DNA of 11,869 bases from Kiritimatiellia bacterium. Its GTDB lineage: Bacteria > Verrucomicrobiota > Kiritimatiellia > RFP12 > UBA1067. Below are positions 1-6,286 of this stretch, one piece after another; position 1 is the stretch's first letter, and every line of letters starts with the position of its first letter. Under the pieces are notes generated by a model. That model saw only the letters and a program-made list of their open reading frames with translations, was not told the origin of the DNA and did not search any database. The position numbers and the translations under genes are program-made. The stretch spans positions 1 to 11,869 of the forward strand of contig JAFYQC010000037.1 in the NCBI GenBank assembly GCA_017547265.1, written 5' to 3'.

Positions 1-56
1 CCGCCTCCCGTGAGCGTCTGAACCTGAACATCCGCCATCGAGGAATCAGTATAGCC
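1..56. repeat. Direct repeat, unit 1 (339-bp period) within VVGY-repeat gene
   Basis: Positions 1-56 match 340-395 with a single difference (6 versus 345). Both encode the segment GYTDSSMADVQVQTLTGGG on the minus strand. Near-identity at DNA level suggests recent internal duplication or conversion of the 113-residue module. Confidence 0.85.
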
Positions 57-503
57 AGATACATAGCAATCAACAAGATCAACTGTGACAGGCGTTGGAT
101 TGGCAATCGTAAGTCCAGAAGAGGGTAGCTCAAGCGGAATATCGGCGGTCGTGGCAACTTCGCCAGAGGCCTGAAGGCTCAATCCAGAGGCGGCTGTCAC
201 CGACCAAAGACCTTCGCCAACGGCAATGGTAACTTCTCCGCGCTGAAGGGGCTCAAAGGTATCGGCATTGTACCAGCCATAAAAGGTGCCGGCATCTGGA
301 TCGGAGAAGTCGTACCAAAGGTAGGTTGTGTCTGTGCTACCGCCACCCGTGAGCGTCTGAACCTGAACATCCGCCATCGAGGAATCAGTATAGCCGACAA
401 CCTTGATGTCGATCAAATCATAAACGCCGCTTGCAGACATCGTAACAAAGCTTGGACCAACCGAAAGTCCTGAAGCTGGTAGTGCTGTCGGGCCATAGCC
501 CAC
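1..503 (-). CDS. VVGY-repeat secreted-type protein, leaderless 5' end, cut by left window edge
   Basis: Translating the minus strand from about 520 down gives a continuous frame to position 1. It starts ...DPYIVGYGPTALPASG and contains a repeated unit of about 113 residues: VVGYTDSSMADVQVQTLTGG, a Tyr/Trp-rich segment with GWYNADTF, then GEGLWSVTA and an LQASGEV strand. The unit begins again at 56-1 and is cut by the edge. The layout (VVGY motif, GWY core, GEG(F/L)W strand) matches the other two VVGY proteins in this window, so I read it as an exported surface or envelope protein of unknown function. No signal peptide or Shine-Dalgarno start is visible. The frame stays open upstream to about 1190, and the ATG at 744-746 would only add about 80 Pro/Arg-rich residues unlike the family. 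I give the GTG inside IVGY as nominal start. It could be a silent or truncated copy, or be joined to a leader by rearrangement. Confidence 0.6.
   Translation of the reverse strand, partial: MGYGPTALPASGLSVGPSFVTMSASGVYDLIDIKVVGYTDSSMADVQVQTLTGGGSTDTTYLWYDFSDPDAGTFYGWYNADTFEPLQRGEVTIAVGEGLWSVTAASGLSLQASGEVATTADIPLELPSSGLTIANPTPVTVDLVDCYVSGYTDSSMADVQVQTLTGG
340..395. repeat. Direct repeat, unit 2 (339-bp period) within VVGY-repeat gene
   Basis: Partner of the unit at 1-56, with 55 of 56 bases the same. In the minus-strand protein this is the upstream copy of the module start. Confidence 0.85.
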
Positions 504-905
504 AATGTATGGATCGTGGTAATGCGCAGGAGAAACATGGCACGAGCGAGGACGATTGGGAGGTGGAGGTGTTGTGAAGTGCAGAAGCTTTCGGGGTGAC
601 TCGGCGGGGTTTGAGAGGGGGTCTGGCAGCCCGAAAGGTGACAGGCCGGGATGAGGGGTCAAGGCGCGCTCGAACCTCGATTGGGGCGCGCGGAGGTCCG
701 AAAGGCCTCGACAGGAAACAGGGGGCAAAAAATATTTTTTGGTCATTTTTGAAGCATCTTTCCCGTTCTTCCTGCCGCCTTCCCCATTCAAAAACCCAAT
801 AAAAACAGGGGTTTTCGAGGTATTGAGGGGGTCGGGGCGTGAGGGGATAATAAAAATCACCCCTTGACAAAGTCGAAATTTCCCCCTTGCGGGGGATTGG
901 CCTGC
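504..905. other. Gene-poor, G-rich intergenic region
   Basis: I find no convincing gene here. The plus strand is rich in G runs. CTTTCGGG (588-595) and CCCGAAAG (630-637) could form an 8-bp stem with a 34-base loop. The motif CCGAAAGG followed by GACAGG occurs twice (631-646 and 698-715). ORFs on both strands here have improbable Pro/Arg composition and no ribosome binding sites. The region separates the leaderless minus-strand copy from the promoter of cassette A. Confidence 0.6.
808..846 (+). other. Candidate G-quadruplex upstream of the cassette A promoter
   Basis: Four runs of at least four G lie at 808-811, 827-831, 834-837 and 843-846, with loops of 15, 2 and 5 bases. The last three are tightly spaced. 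The pattern fits a G-quadruplex on the plus strand about 60 bases upstream of the -35 box. Folding is a prediction only, and general G-richness of the region is the alternative. Confidence 0.4.
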
Positions 906-935
906 TTGACCTTGAAACGAACTCTGTGCTATACT
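906..935 (+). promoter_or_regulatory. Sigma-70-type promoter with extended -10, driving cassette A
   Basis: The -35 box TTGACC (906-911) is followed by an 18-bp spacer and TATACT (930-935), preceded by TGC, which makes an extended -10. Transcription would start near 942 and leave a leader of about 104 nt before the ATG at 1046. That leader contains a small hairpin (TGTAGA 955-960, TCTACA 966-971). It is the best promoter I see in the window, and I found no comparable one in front of either leaderless VVGY copy. Confidence 0.7.
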
Positions 936-1033
936 ACGCGGTGTCAGGGCGAATTGTAGAGTGGTTCTACACAAGTCTAGACAACCGCGCTCGACGGCTT
1001 CGGGCAAAACCGCTCCGTGAGGGGCAGAAAAAC

Positions 1034-1040
1034 AGGAGGT
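1034..1040 (+). promoter_or_regulatory. Ribosome binding site fixing the start at 1046
   Basis: AGGAGGT lies five bases before the ATG at 1046. It decides the start: the frame is open back to 887, but the extra 53 residues overlap the promoter and leader and would precede a perfectly normal signal peptide. Confidence 0.9.
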
Positions 1041-1045
1041 CCAAT

Positions 1046-1930
1046 ATGGACTACAGGAAAATGATCGTGGCGGCTGGCGCGCTGGTTTGTGCGTCGACGC
1101 TTCTAGGTGTGGAATCGGCCAACGTTGTGGGCTACCAAAACAAAACTGTTGGTTATGCCGATGGTGATGACAAGTACTACGATGGTATGTTTATGATGGG
1201 GTCGGGTTTCATGACGGTTAGCGGTGCTGCTGATTCGTACAGCATCCAAGACCTTGTTCCTCAGTTTCCTGATGATGCCGACGAGGAACTCGAGGATACT
1301 GCAGCCCAGATTCAGGAAGTAGGTACTGGCGGCGAAATCGGAACTGTCTATATGTACCTTACCGCGACTTCGACACGCCCTGGCTTTGCCGGTGCTGGTT
1401 GGTACACTCGCGATGGTAGTACATACGTTAAGTCCGACAAGACTTTCACCCGTGGCATGGGCTTCCTGTATGCGGCTCCTTATGCGTACAAGGAGGTTGG
1501 AGGCGATGAGGAACAGCTCGCAACAACTCTTCAGTCTGCGGGTAGTGTCGACCTCTCTGCCAAGACGCTCACGCTTGAACTTGACGGCCTTTGGACGTTG
1601 AGCTTTGATCGCCCGATCGAGACTTCGATTCAGAAGCTTGTTCCGTCATTCCCCGAGGATGCCGCTGAAGCGCTTGAGGATACTGCGGCGCAGATTCAGG
1701 AGGTCAGCACTGGCGGTGAGATTGGCACAATTTATATGTATCTCACAGCTGGAAGCACGCGTCCTGGCTTTGAAGGAGCTGGCTGGTATACCCGCGAAGG
1801 CAGCACATACATTAAGTCAACGAGGGTCTTTGCCCCTGGCGAAGGCTTCCTCTATGCCGCTCCTTATGCGTACAAGGAAGTCGGTGACGATGAAGAGCAG
1901 CTTTCAACCTACCTCACGTTCCAGGAATAA
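1046..1930 (+). CDS. Exported VVGY-repeat protein with signal peptide and two ~100-residue repeats
   Basis: A 294-residue protein and the first gene of cassette A. Residues 1-25 form a signal peptide (basic MDYRKM, hydrophobic core, cleavage after VESA), so the mature protein starts NVVGYQNKTVGY. Two tandem repeats follow at about 66-163 and 194-289, with a period of 128 residues. Each runs SIQ-LVP-FP-D-A-E-LEDTAAQIQEV, TGGEIGT-YMYLTA, STRPGF-GAGWYTR-GSTY-KS, then GFLYAAPYAYKEVG-DEEQL. The repeats are very similar in protein but partly recoded in DNA, which points to an older duplication under constraint. It acts outside the cytoplasm; its ligand or role is unknown and no enzyme motif is visible. 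The start is set by AGGAGGT at 1034-1040. A PEP-CTERM gene follows after 48 bases, probably co-transcribed from the promoter at 906-935. It is the only VVGY protein here with a leader. Confidence 0.85.
   Translation: MDYRKMIVAAGALVCASTLLGVESANVVGYQNKTVGYADGDDKYYDGMFMMGSGFMTVSGAADSYSIQDLVPQFPDDADEELEDTAAQIQEVGTGGEIGTVYMYLTATSTRPGFAGAGWYTRDGSTYVKSDKTFTRGMGFLYAAPYAYKEVGGDEEQLATTLQSAGSVDLSAKTLTLELDGLWTLSFDRPIETSIQKLVPSFPEDAAEALEDTAAQIQEVSTGGEIGTIYMYLTAGSTRPGFEGAGWYTREGSTYIKSTRVFAPGEGFLYAAPYAYKEVGDDEEQLSTYLTFQE
1122..1137 (+). repeat. 16-bp inverted repeat, left arm, at the leader/mature junction
   Basis: ACGTTGTGGGCTACCA encodes the VVGYQ start of the mature cassette A protein, directly after the signal peptide. 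Its exact reverse complement is at 7670-7685, at the first recognisable codons of the leaderless cassette B protein and in the same reading frame. Coding conservation explains part of the match, but all wobble bases agree as well. Confidence 0.8.
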
Positions 1931-1978
1931 GATTTACTACGGCGCAAAGTGTGCCGTGGATAAAAAGGAAAACAAACA

Positions 1979-2563
1979 ATGAAGAAACTACTGATAATTG
2001 CGGCTGTTGCATTGGCTTCAGTCGCAGCGCAGGCAGCGACTGTCAACTGGTCGCTAACAGGCCTGCAGGACAAAACGGGTGCTGCCCTTAATGGTGGATA
2101 CGCTTATGTGTTCACGACAAAGGGCGACAATGCTACAACGGTTGCGGCGCTTACATCAGCTCTCGCAGCTACAACCGATGTGGCTTCTTTCAATTCCGCT
2201 CTTAGTGGATTCACCTATGTGAGCGAATTGTCTGGGGCTGTCAGCGGAGGCGCCCAGGGTGTTAGCGATGTTCTGATTTCAGCCTCTGGGTTGAAGCCGA
2301 ACACTTCCAACACTAAACTGTTTGCACTCGTCATCGACACAGCAACCGTGACGGATGCCACCAGTTGGTACATTACCGAGACTTCGGCTGGTGCCAAAAC
2401 TGGCGCGAGCGATGCAGCGCTTGGTTCAGCATCGTTTGACGTTGCAGATGTTGGCTCACACACGGCTGGCAACTGGACTGCTGTTGCCGTTCCTGAACCG
2501 ACCTCTGGTCTGATGCTCCTCCTCGGCATGGCTGGTCTTGCGCTCCGCCGGCGTCGTGCATAA
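1979..2563 (+). CDS. PEP-CTERM sorting-signal secreted protein (cassette A)
   Basis: A 194-residue protein with signal peptide MKKLLIIAAVALASVAAQA and a mature part starting near ATVNWSLTG. The body is rich in Ala, Ser and Thr, has no Cys and no enzyme motif. It ends in VPEPTSGLMLLLGMAGLAL plus RRRRA (171-194), the three-part PEP-CTERM signal (PEP box, membrane helix, basic tip). In known systems an exosortase recognises and removes this tail at the inner membrane, and the protein goes to the outer surface or matrix; no exosortase is in this window. The start has an AAAAAGGAAAACAAA leader, nearly identical to that of the paralogue at 6847. It lies 48 bases after the VVGY gene and is followed by a terminator. 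Function of the body is unknown. Confidence 0.9.
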   Translation: MKKLLIIAAVALASVAAQAATVNWSLTGLQDKTGAALNGGYAYVFTTKGDNATTVAALTSALAATTDVASFNSALSGFTYVSELSGAVSGGAQGVSDVLISASGLKPNTSNTKLFALVIDTATVTDATSWYITETSAGAKTGASDAALGSASFDVADVGSHTAGNWTAVAVPEPTSGLMLLLGMAGLALRRRRA

Positions 2564-2608
2564 TCAGTTAGCGGGGGTTCATTAAGAGCCCGCCCGACTA
2601 ATCATGCG

Positions 2609-2638
2609 AAGCCCGTCCGTGATTGCACGGGCGGGCTT
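2609..2638 (+). terminator. Rho-independent terminator after cassette A PEP-CTERM gene
   Basis: A 13-bp stem, AAGCCCGTCCGTG (2609-2621) with CACGGGCGGGCTT (2626-2638), loop ATTG, then TT. The single non-Watson-Crick pair (T2616/G2631) is a G-U wobble when transcribed from the plus strand. An upstream AGCCCGCCCG (about 2587-2596) could pair with the 3' arm instead. Confidence 0.85.
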
Positions 2639-2680
2639 TTAATCGTAATCTAAAAGGATTACCGTGAATGGAGAGTTGTA

Positions 2681-3541
2681 ATGTTGGCACCACAGAAAAA
2701 AATAGACCAGCGAACGGTGAAGAGAAAAAGACACCTAAGAATTACAGTTTGGGCTTTTGTCACTCTTGTTTGCCTTGCGATCTCTGCTCTAATTGCCATA
2801 TTTACCATGCATAACGGTCGAGACGCTAATCTTGATGAGAAAATAAAGAAGCCAAGACAAATTGCCAATGTGCAGCAGCTCAAGACAGTTCGAGAGAAAA
2901 AACCGATAGCCAAGGATTACGCTAATATTTCAAATTGGGACTTGCGGCATCTTTCCACCGATGAGACGAACAACCTTAACGCAGCCCAAATTGAGTATTG
3001 GAAGATGTTTCATCCGTGGCCTCCACCTGACGAGAACCAGCCTCGGGTGGCGAAGCCGAAATACGCAATCTTTGACACGAGAGCGGACAACGAAATTGCG
3101 TTTGTCCTTTCGACGGAACCAGGACAGATGCTCATTGGCAAGCGAAATGTTGGGCCCGGCTTTGAAGAACGCTTCCTCAAATCGATCACGCGCCCAATTA
3201 TCGTCAAGGAGGATGATTCCGACTACGACAAGAGCCTCAAGCGTGCGGTGATTGCTGCGAAACTCGAACTCAAGGATGCCTACGACAGAGGCGAGGATAT
3301 AGAAAAAATGATGGATGATGCAAGAGATGAATTGCAACGTCTTGGACGGTACCGAGCTGAACTTGAAAAAGAGGCACTAAGGCAATTGCACCGCAAAGGT
3401 GCTACTGCTGAAGATGTCGAAGATATGATTTCAGCTGTAAACATAATGCTTGAGGACAAAGGCATAGCACCAATAGAACTGAATTCAATGTCACGACTTG
3501 CTTTAAAACTACAAGGATTGACCACAAAAGAGGAGAACTGA
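2681..3541 (+). CDS. Single-pass membrane protein with conserved charged C-terminal domain (cassette A)
   Basis: A 286-residue protein of a family I cannot name. It has a basic N-terminus (1-20), one membrane helix (about 21-43) and then a long polar part, so it is a type II-like anchored protein with its bulk outside the cytoplasm, if the helix is an uncleaved anchor. The C-terminal domain (about 125-280) contains AIFDTRADNEIAFVLSTEPG, LIG, TRPIIVKEDD, LKRAVI, DRGEDI, a charged helical stretch and NIMLEDKGIAP. These features recur in order in the paralogue at 5217-6215. The ATG is preceded by GGAGAG at 2670-2675. It lies beyond the terminator at 2609-2638, so it depends on read-through or its own unseen promoter. 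The next gene follows after one base, so the two are translationally linked. No catalytic motif is visible. Confidence 0.75.
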   Translation: MLAPQKKIDQRTVKRKRHLRITVWAFVTLVCLAISALIAIFTMHNGRDANLDEKIKKPRQIANVQQLKTVREKKPIAKDYANISNWDLRHLSTDETNNLNAAQIEYWKMFHPWPPPDENQPRVAKPKYAIFDTRADNEIAFVLSTEPGQMLIGKRNVGPGFEERFLKSITRPIIVKEDDSDYDKSLKRAVIAAKLELKDAYDRGEDIEKMMDDARDELQRLGRYRAELEKEALRQLHRKGATAEDVEDMISAVNIMLEDKGIAPIELNSMSRLALKLQGLTTKEEN

Positions 3542-3542
3542 C

Positions 3543-4289
3543 GTGAAGAAACTTCTGACAACAATTGCTTATGGAATATCGCTTGCTTACATTGCAATCG
3601 CGGATGTTGCACCGACAAATGTCGCCCAGATTGTCGAAAGAGAATCTGGAGGCTCGATTGTTACAACGCACAAAAGGACAAAAAAAGTGTATTTTGTCAA
3701 TGCGCAGTCGCGCGTCTCCGGGGATGTTATAGAGACTGCAAGGAAGACATACGAGGAATTTATCAGGACGCCGATTGACTTTATGGTTGGCAATTTTGAC
3801 TTTAAAAATCCTAAAATTGAAGGGGAACTGTCTCTTTACATCATCGACGACCCGGATATGCCCATGTCGCTTGTTGCCCCGGAAGGACGCTGGGCTTTCG
3901 TCAATGTCGCACCGCTAGCTAAGGGGCGCGGTGAAAAGGTGCAATTCCTTGAGGCAAGGGTTCGTAAGGAAATTGCGCGAGTTGCGGGAATTTTGTTTGG
4001 CGGAATAGGCTCCAACTACAGGGGAAACCTCATGTCCCTTGTTACTTCCCCTGAAGATCTTGACAAGAGGGATTCCGAGAAGATTCCCGCCGATGTCATG
4101 ATGCGGAGCAGCGGATTCCTGCTTGGCTTGGGTGTTCGGCCGTTCCGACATACGACATACCGCAAAGCATGTCAAGAGGGCTGGGCGCCAGCGCCGACGA
4201 ATGAGGTGCAAAAAGCAATTTGGGATGAGACACGTCAACTCCCGACGAAGCCCATCAAAATCGAATACGACCCAGCCAAAGGAAAGTGA
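3543..4289 (+). CDS. Exported protein with degenerate archaemetzincin-like core (cassette A)
   Basis: A 248-residue protein with a GTG start one base after the previous stop and AGGAG at 3531-3535. Signal peptide about 1-20 (MKKLLTTIAYGISLAYIAIA). The body contains VYFVNAQS (49-56), LYIIDDPDMP (98-107), EGRWAFVNVAPL (114-125), EARVRKEIARVAGILFGG (137-154), LMSLVTSPEDLD (163-174), and a very conserved C-terminus YRKACQEGWAPAPTN, VQKAIWDE, RQLPTKPIKI and DPAKGK. The paralogue at 4360-5193 matches throughout, most strongly at the C-terminus (37 of 43 residues). KEIARVAGILFGG followed by LMSLVTSPEDLD has the spacing of HExxHxxG plus a Met-turn in archaemetzincin-type zinc proteases, but the histidines are Lys and Arg. 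I infer a possible inactive zincin fold with low certainty. It likely works with the membrane protein encoded just upstream. Confidence 0.8.
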   Translation: MKKLLTTIAYGISLAYIAIADVAPTNVAQIVERESGGSIVTTHKRTKKVYFVNAQSRVSGDVIETARKTYEEFIRTPIDFMVGNFDFKNPKIEGELSLYIIDDPDMPMSLVAPEGRWAFVNVAPLAKGRGEKVQFLEARVRKEIARVAGILFGGIGSNYRGNLMSLVTSPEDLDKRDSEKIPADVMMRSSGFLLGLGVRPFRHTTYRKACQEGWAPAPTNEVQKAIWDETRQLPTKPIKIEYDPAKGK

Positions 4290-4308
4290 GATATTTCCGA
4301 AAGGCACA

Positions 4309-4341
4309 AAGAAGCCGTCCTCATTACGAGGGCGGCTTCTT
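4309..4341. terminator. Hairpin between the convergent cassettes
   Basis: AAGAAGCCGTCCTC (4309-4322) pairs with GAGGGCGGCTTCTT (4328-4341), loop ATTAC. The one odd pair (T4318/G4332) is a G-U wobble on plus-strand RNA but an A-C mismatch on minus-strand RNA, so it fits cassette A best. The T tract is weak in both directions. It sits in the 70-bp gap between convergent stops and may serve both. Confidence 0.7.
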
Positions 4342-4359
4342 GGTGTCTATTGGACGTTG

Positions 4360-5193
4360 CTATTTCCCTTTGGCAGGGTCAAAATCAATCTTGATGGGTT
4401 TTGTTGGAAGCTGGCGAACCTCGTCCCAGATGGCTTTTTGCACATCATTTGTTGGTGACGGTGCCCATCCTTCTTGACAGGCAACACGATAAGGAACAAG
4501 TTTCGCTGGCGCAACCCCGAGACTGGACATATACGGTTCCATACGCATTACAACATCAATAGGGAGCTTGCCATTTGGGAATACGTCGAGATCTTCAGAC
4601 TTCGTGACTGCTCCTACGAGCGAAATGCCGTAGGTAGAGGACATGCCACCACATAGCATCGCAAAGGCGCGAGATACCTCTTTCTTAACTCGAGCTTCAA
4701 AGAATGCAGGCTTTGAGTTCTTGAGCGGCGCTACATTCATCATGGACCAGCGATCCTCACTTGCGACAAGGACTCGCGGCATGGATGGATCATCGATTAC
4801 ATAAAGGGTTGAGTCTCCTACCACCTTTGGTTTGGGGAAGGTGAATTCTCCGTTGTGCAGCTCAATGGAGAAGTTCGTTTCTTTACGCAAGTATTCAACG
4901 GCATCTTCTATCCATACATTGTCCGCAGCTGACTGTGAATTGACTACAGCGATTTTTCCCTTGAGTGTCCCTGGTCGCGCAATCTTCGGGCCGCCGCGAC
5001 GGATTTCCATGTTCCTTTTCAATTCCTCTCTTTTCTCGGGAGAAAGTCTTGGCTTTTCAGTCCGCTTCCCTGATTGTGCTTCCGGGGCGGAGGCTGACGA
5101 TTCTTGCAAGGGTGTCGGGTCATGTCCTTCGGCAAACAGGCATGCGGGCATTATAATCAACGCAACTACTATAATCGGTAAGGTGTTCTTCAT
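4360..5193 (-). CDS. Exported protein with degenerate archaemetzincin-like core (cassette B)
   Basis: A 277-residue paralogue of the protein at 3543-4289. Signal peptide about 1-21 (MKNTLPIIVVALIIMPACLFA); a Cys at 18 lacks a good lipobox, so type I cleavage is more likely. A charged Pro/Ser/Lys/Arg linker (about 22-75) is longer than in the partner. The domain then follows: IAVVNSQS (81-88), LYVIDDPSMP (130-139), DRWSMMNVAPL (147-157), FEARVKKEVSRAFAMLCGG (165-183), LVGAVTKSEDLD (192-203), and the C-terminal YRVACQEGWAPSPTN, VQKAIWDE, RQLPTKPIKI. The stretch KEVSRAFAMLCGG sits where zincins have HExxHxxG but again has no histidine. Last gene of cassette B, 23 bases after the membrane-protein gene, so the two form an operon. 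Function unknown. Confidence 0.8.
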   Translation of the reverse strand: MKNTLPIIVVALIIMPACLFAEGHDPTPLQESSASAPEAQSGKRTEKPRLSPEKREELKRNMEIRRGGPKIARPGTLKGKIAVVNSQSAADNVWIEDAVEYLRKETNFSIELHNGEFTFPKPKVVGDSTLYVIDDPSMPRVLVASEDRWSMMNVAPLKNSKPAFFEARVKKEVSRAFAMLCGGMSSTYGISLVGAVTKSEDLDVFPNGKLPIDVVMRMEPYMSSLGVAPAKLVPYRVACQEGWAPSPTNDVQKAIWDEVRQLPTKPIKIDFDPAKGK

Positions 5194-5216
5194 ATTTTCT
5201 CTTTCCGTATAGATGA

Positions 5217-6215
5217 CTACTTTTTAAGATTCCTGATACGTGCCCTTGTAAGTGCGCCGAACTTCATGGGGGCGATTCCCTTGGATTCGAGCATTTTATT
5301 CGCAGCGGATACGAGATCGTCGAGGTCATCGTCCGTCATGTCACCATTTCGGACTGCCTCGTTTATCTGCTCTCGCAAGGTTTCCTTATAGAGCGAGAGC
5401 TTCTGCGCTTCAACATACGCCTCATCGACAATCTTCTTGATGTCCTCGCCTCGATCAAGAGCATCTTTCATTGCGAGTCGCGTTTCAATTACTGCTCGTT
5501 TAAGCGCCTGGACGTCATCAGGATCATCCTTGCTGACGATTATCGGCGTCTCGAGTGACTTGCGGAACATCTCTTCGTAGTTCTTGCCGTGACGAATCGG
5601 CCCGCCTATTAGCGACTCGCCGGGTTGCAGCGTAAGGATTACTGCAAACTCGTTGTCCGTCGAATGGTCGAAGATAGCAGCAGGGTGTGAGCGATCCACA
5701 CCACCGGGCTCTACCGTTCGGATACCGCGTCTGCGATGCATTTTGCCATTGGGGAGCATGACATATCCGTTTAACTCCTCGCCGACCTTTGTCGGGCGAG
5801 CGTTCGGATCAACCTTGTGCGGTTCTACTTTTACTTCAAGAGGCTTTGTCGTGACAGGGGCTGGAGTCACAACTGCTATCTTCGACTGCTTCTTCGGCTT
5901 TTCAACAGTTCCCCGTTCCCCATTCCCCGTTCCACGCATCAGGAAATACCAAACGCCAAAGGCAAGAGCGACGACAGCTACGCCAGCAACGAGGCCTCTT
6001 AATAAGGGATGGAGGATGGGGGATGATGGATGAGATGATCCCGATCCTCGATTACCCGCTCCCCATCGCTTATGCTTGCCCGAAGCAATTTCAACCCTCA
6101 TGGCAGTTATGCCATTGTCCGCCAGCACTTTGAAAAGAGCTTCGCGGCTCTCCGCCTCGAACATACCAATGGTCTGACCGCCGTCCTTGGCTCTGTATGT
6201 TACACTCCAATTCAT
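5217..6215 (-). CDS. Single-pass membrane protein with GspF-like N-terminal segment and conserved C-terminal domain (cassette B)
   Basis: A 332-residue paralogue of the protein at 2681-3541. Residues 1-43 (SVTYRAKDGGQTIGMFEAES, LFKVLADNGITAMRVEI) resemble the short domain that opens GspF/PilC-type proteins, and the partner lacks them. A linker (44-71), a membrane helix (about 72-93) and a second linker follow. The shared C-terminal domain (about 178-325) has AIFDHSTDNEFAVILTLQPG, SLIGG, ETPIIVSKDD, LKRAVIE, DRGEDIKKIVDEA and NKMLESKGIAP. The cytoplasmic N-terminus, single helix and external domain suggest an envelope-spanning linker or sensor; this is inference. Both linkers are encoded by heptanucleotide repeats (5911-5933 and 6007-6034), an unusual risk for frame stability. 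AAGGTG five bases before the ATG supports the start. Confidence 0.8.
   Translation of the reverse strand: MNWSVTYRAKDGGQTIGMFEAESREALFKVLADNGITAMRVEIASGKHKRWGAGNRGSGSSHPSSPILHPLLRGLVAGVAVVALAFGVWYFLMRGTGNGERGTVEKPKKQSKIAVVTPAPVTTKPLEVKVEPHKVDPNARPTKVGEELNGYVMLPNGKMHRRRGIRTVEPGGVDRSHPAAIFDHSTDNEFAVILTLQPGESLIGGPIRHGKNYEEMFRKSLETPIIVSKDDPDDVQALKRAVIETRLAMKDALDRGEDIKKIVDEAYVEAQKLSLYKETLREQINEAVRNGDMTDDDLDDLVSAANKMLESKGIAPMKFGALTRARIRNLKK
5911..5933. repeat. Heptanucleotide tandem repeat CCCCRTT x3 inside the cassette B membrane-protein gene
   Basis: CCCCGTT (5911-5917), CCCCATT (5918-5924) and CCCCGTT (5925-5931), then CC. On the coding strand this reads as G runs and encodes residues 95-102 (GTGNGERG), just after the membrane helix. 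Seven bases is not a multiple of three, so gain or loss of one unit shifts the frame. The paralogue at 2681 has no such repeat. Confidence 0.85.
6007..6034. repeat. Heptanucleotide tandem repeat GGATGRN x4 inside the cassette B membrane-protein gene
   Basis: GGATGGA, GGATGGG, GGATGAT and GGATGAG in tandem at 6007-6034. On the minus strand this encodes residues about 61-70 (SHPSSPILHP), just before the membrane helix. It is a different heptamer family from the one at 5911-5933 and is likewise out of register with codons. Confidence 0.8.
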
Positions 6216-6232
6216 GCTTCACCTTGAAAATT

Positions 6233-6264
6233 GAAAGCCCGCCCGAATGCTCGGACGGGCTTTC
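6233..6264 (-). terminator. Rho-independent terminator after cassette B PEP-CTERM gene
   Basis: Read on the minus strand: GAAAGCCCGTCCGA, loop GCAT, TCGGGCGGGCTTTC, then AATTTTC. The core AAGCCCGTCCG/CGGGCGGGCTT is the same as in the cassette A terminator at 2609-2638, with the same G-U wobble in the sense direction. It supports common descent of the two cassettes. Confidence 0.8.
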
Positions 6265-6286
6265 TGCTCACGGTTCCTATGAGCGA

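Noticed and set aside
504..746. Extension of the left-edge gene to the ATG at 746
   Set aside because: It adds about 80 low-complexity Pro/Arg-rich residues with no signal peptide or RBS; the frame is open to about 1190 by chance, across the opposite gene's promoter.
864..869. TTGACA as a -35 box
   Set aside because: No -10 box at 16-18 bases; the pair at 906-911 and 930-935 is better.
418..870. 150-residue minus-strand ORF
   Set aside because: It is in a different frame from the VVGY-repeat protein, is Pro/Arg/Ser-rich with no RBS, and is only an open frame in GC-rich DNA.
887..1045. N-terminal extension of the VVGY gene to 887
   Set aside because: It overlaps the promoter and leader, has no RBS, and would bury a standard signal peptide; AGGAGGT before 1046 marks the true start.
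1..1930. Pilin-type gene conversion between the VVGY copies
   Set aside because: The bodies share architecture but almost no nucleotide identity beyond the short VVGY junction, so simple conversion of body sequence is not supported; inversion at the junction fits better.
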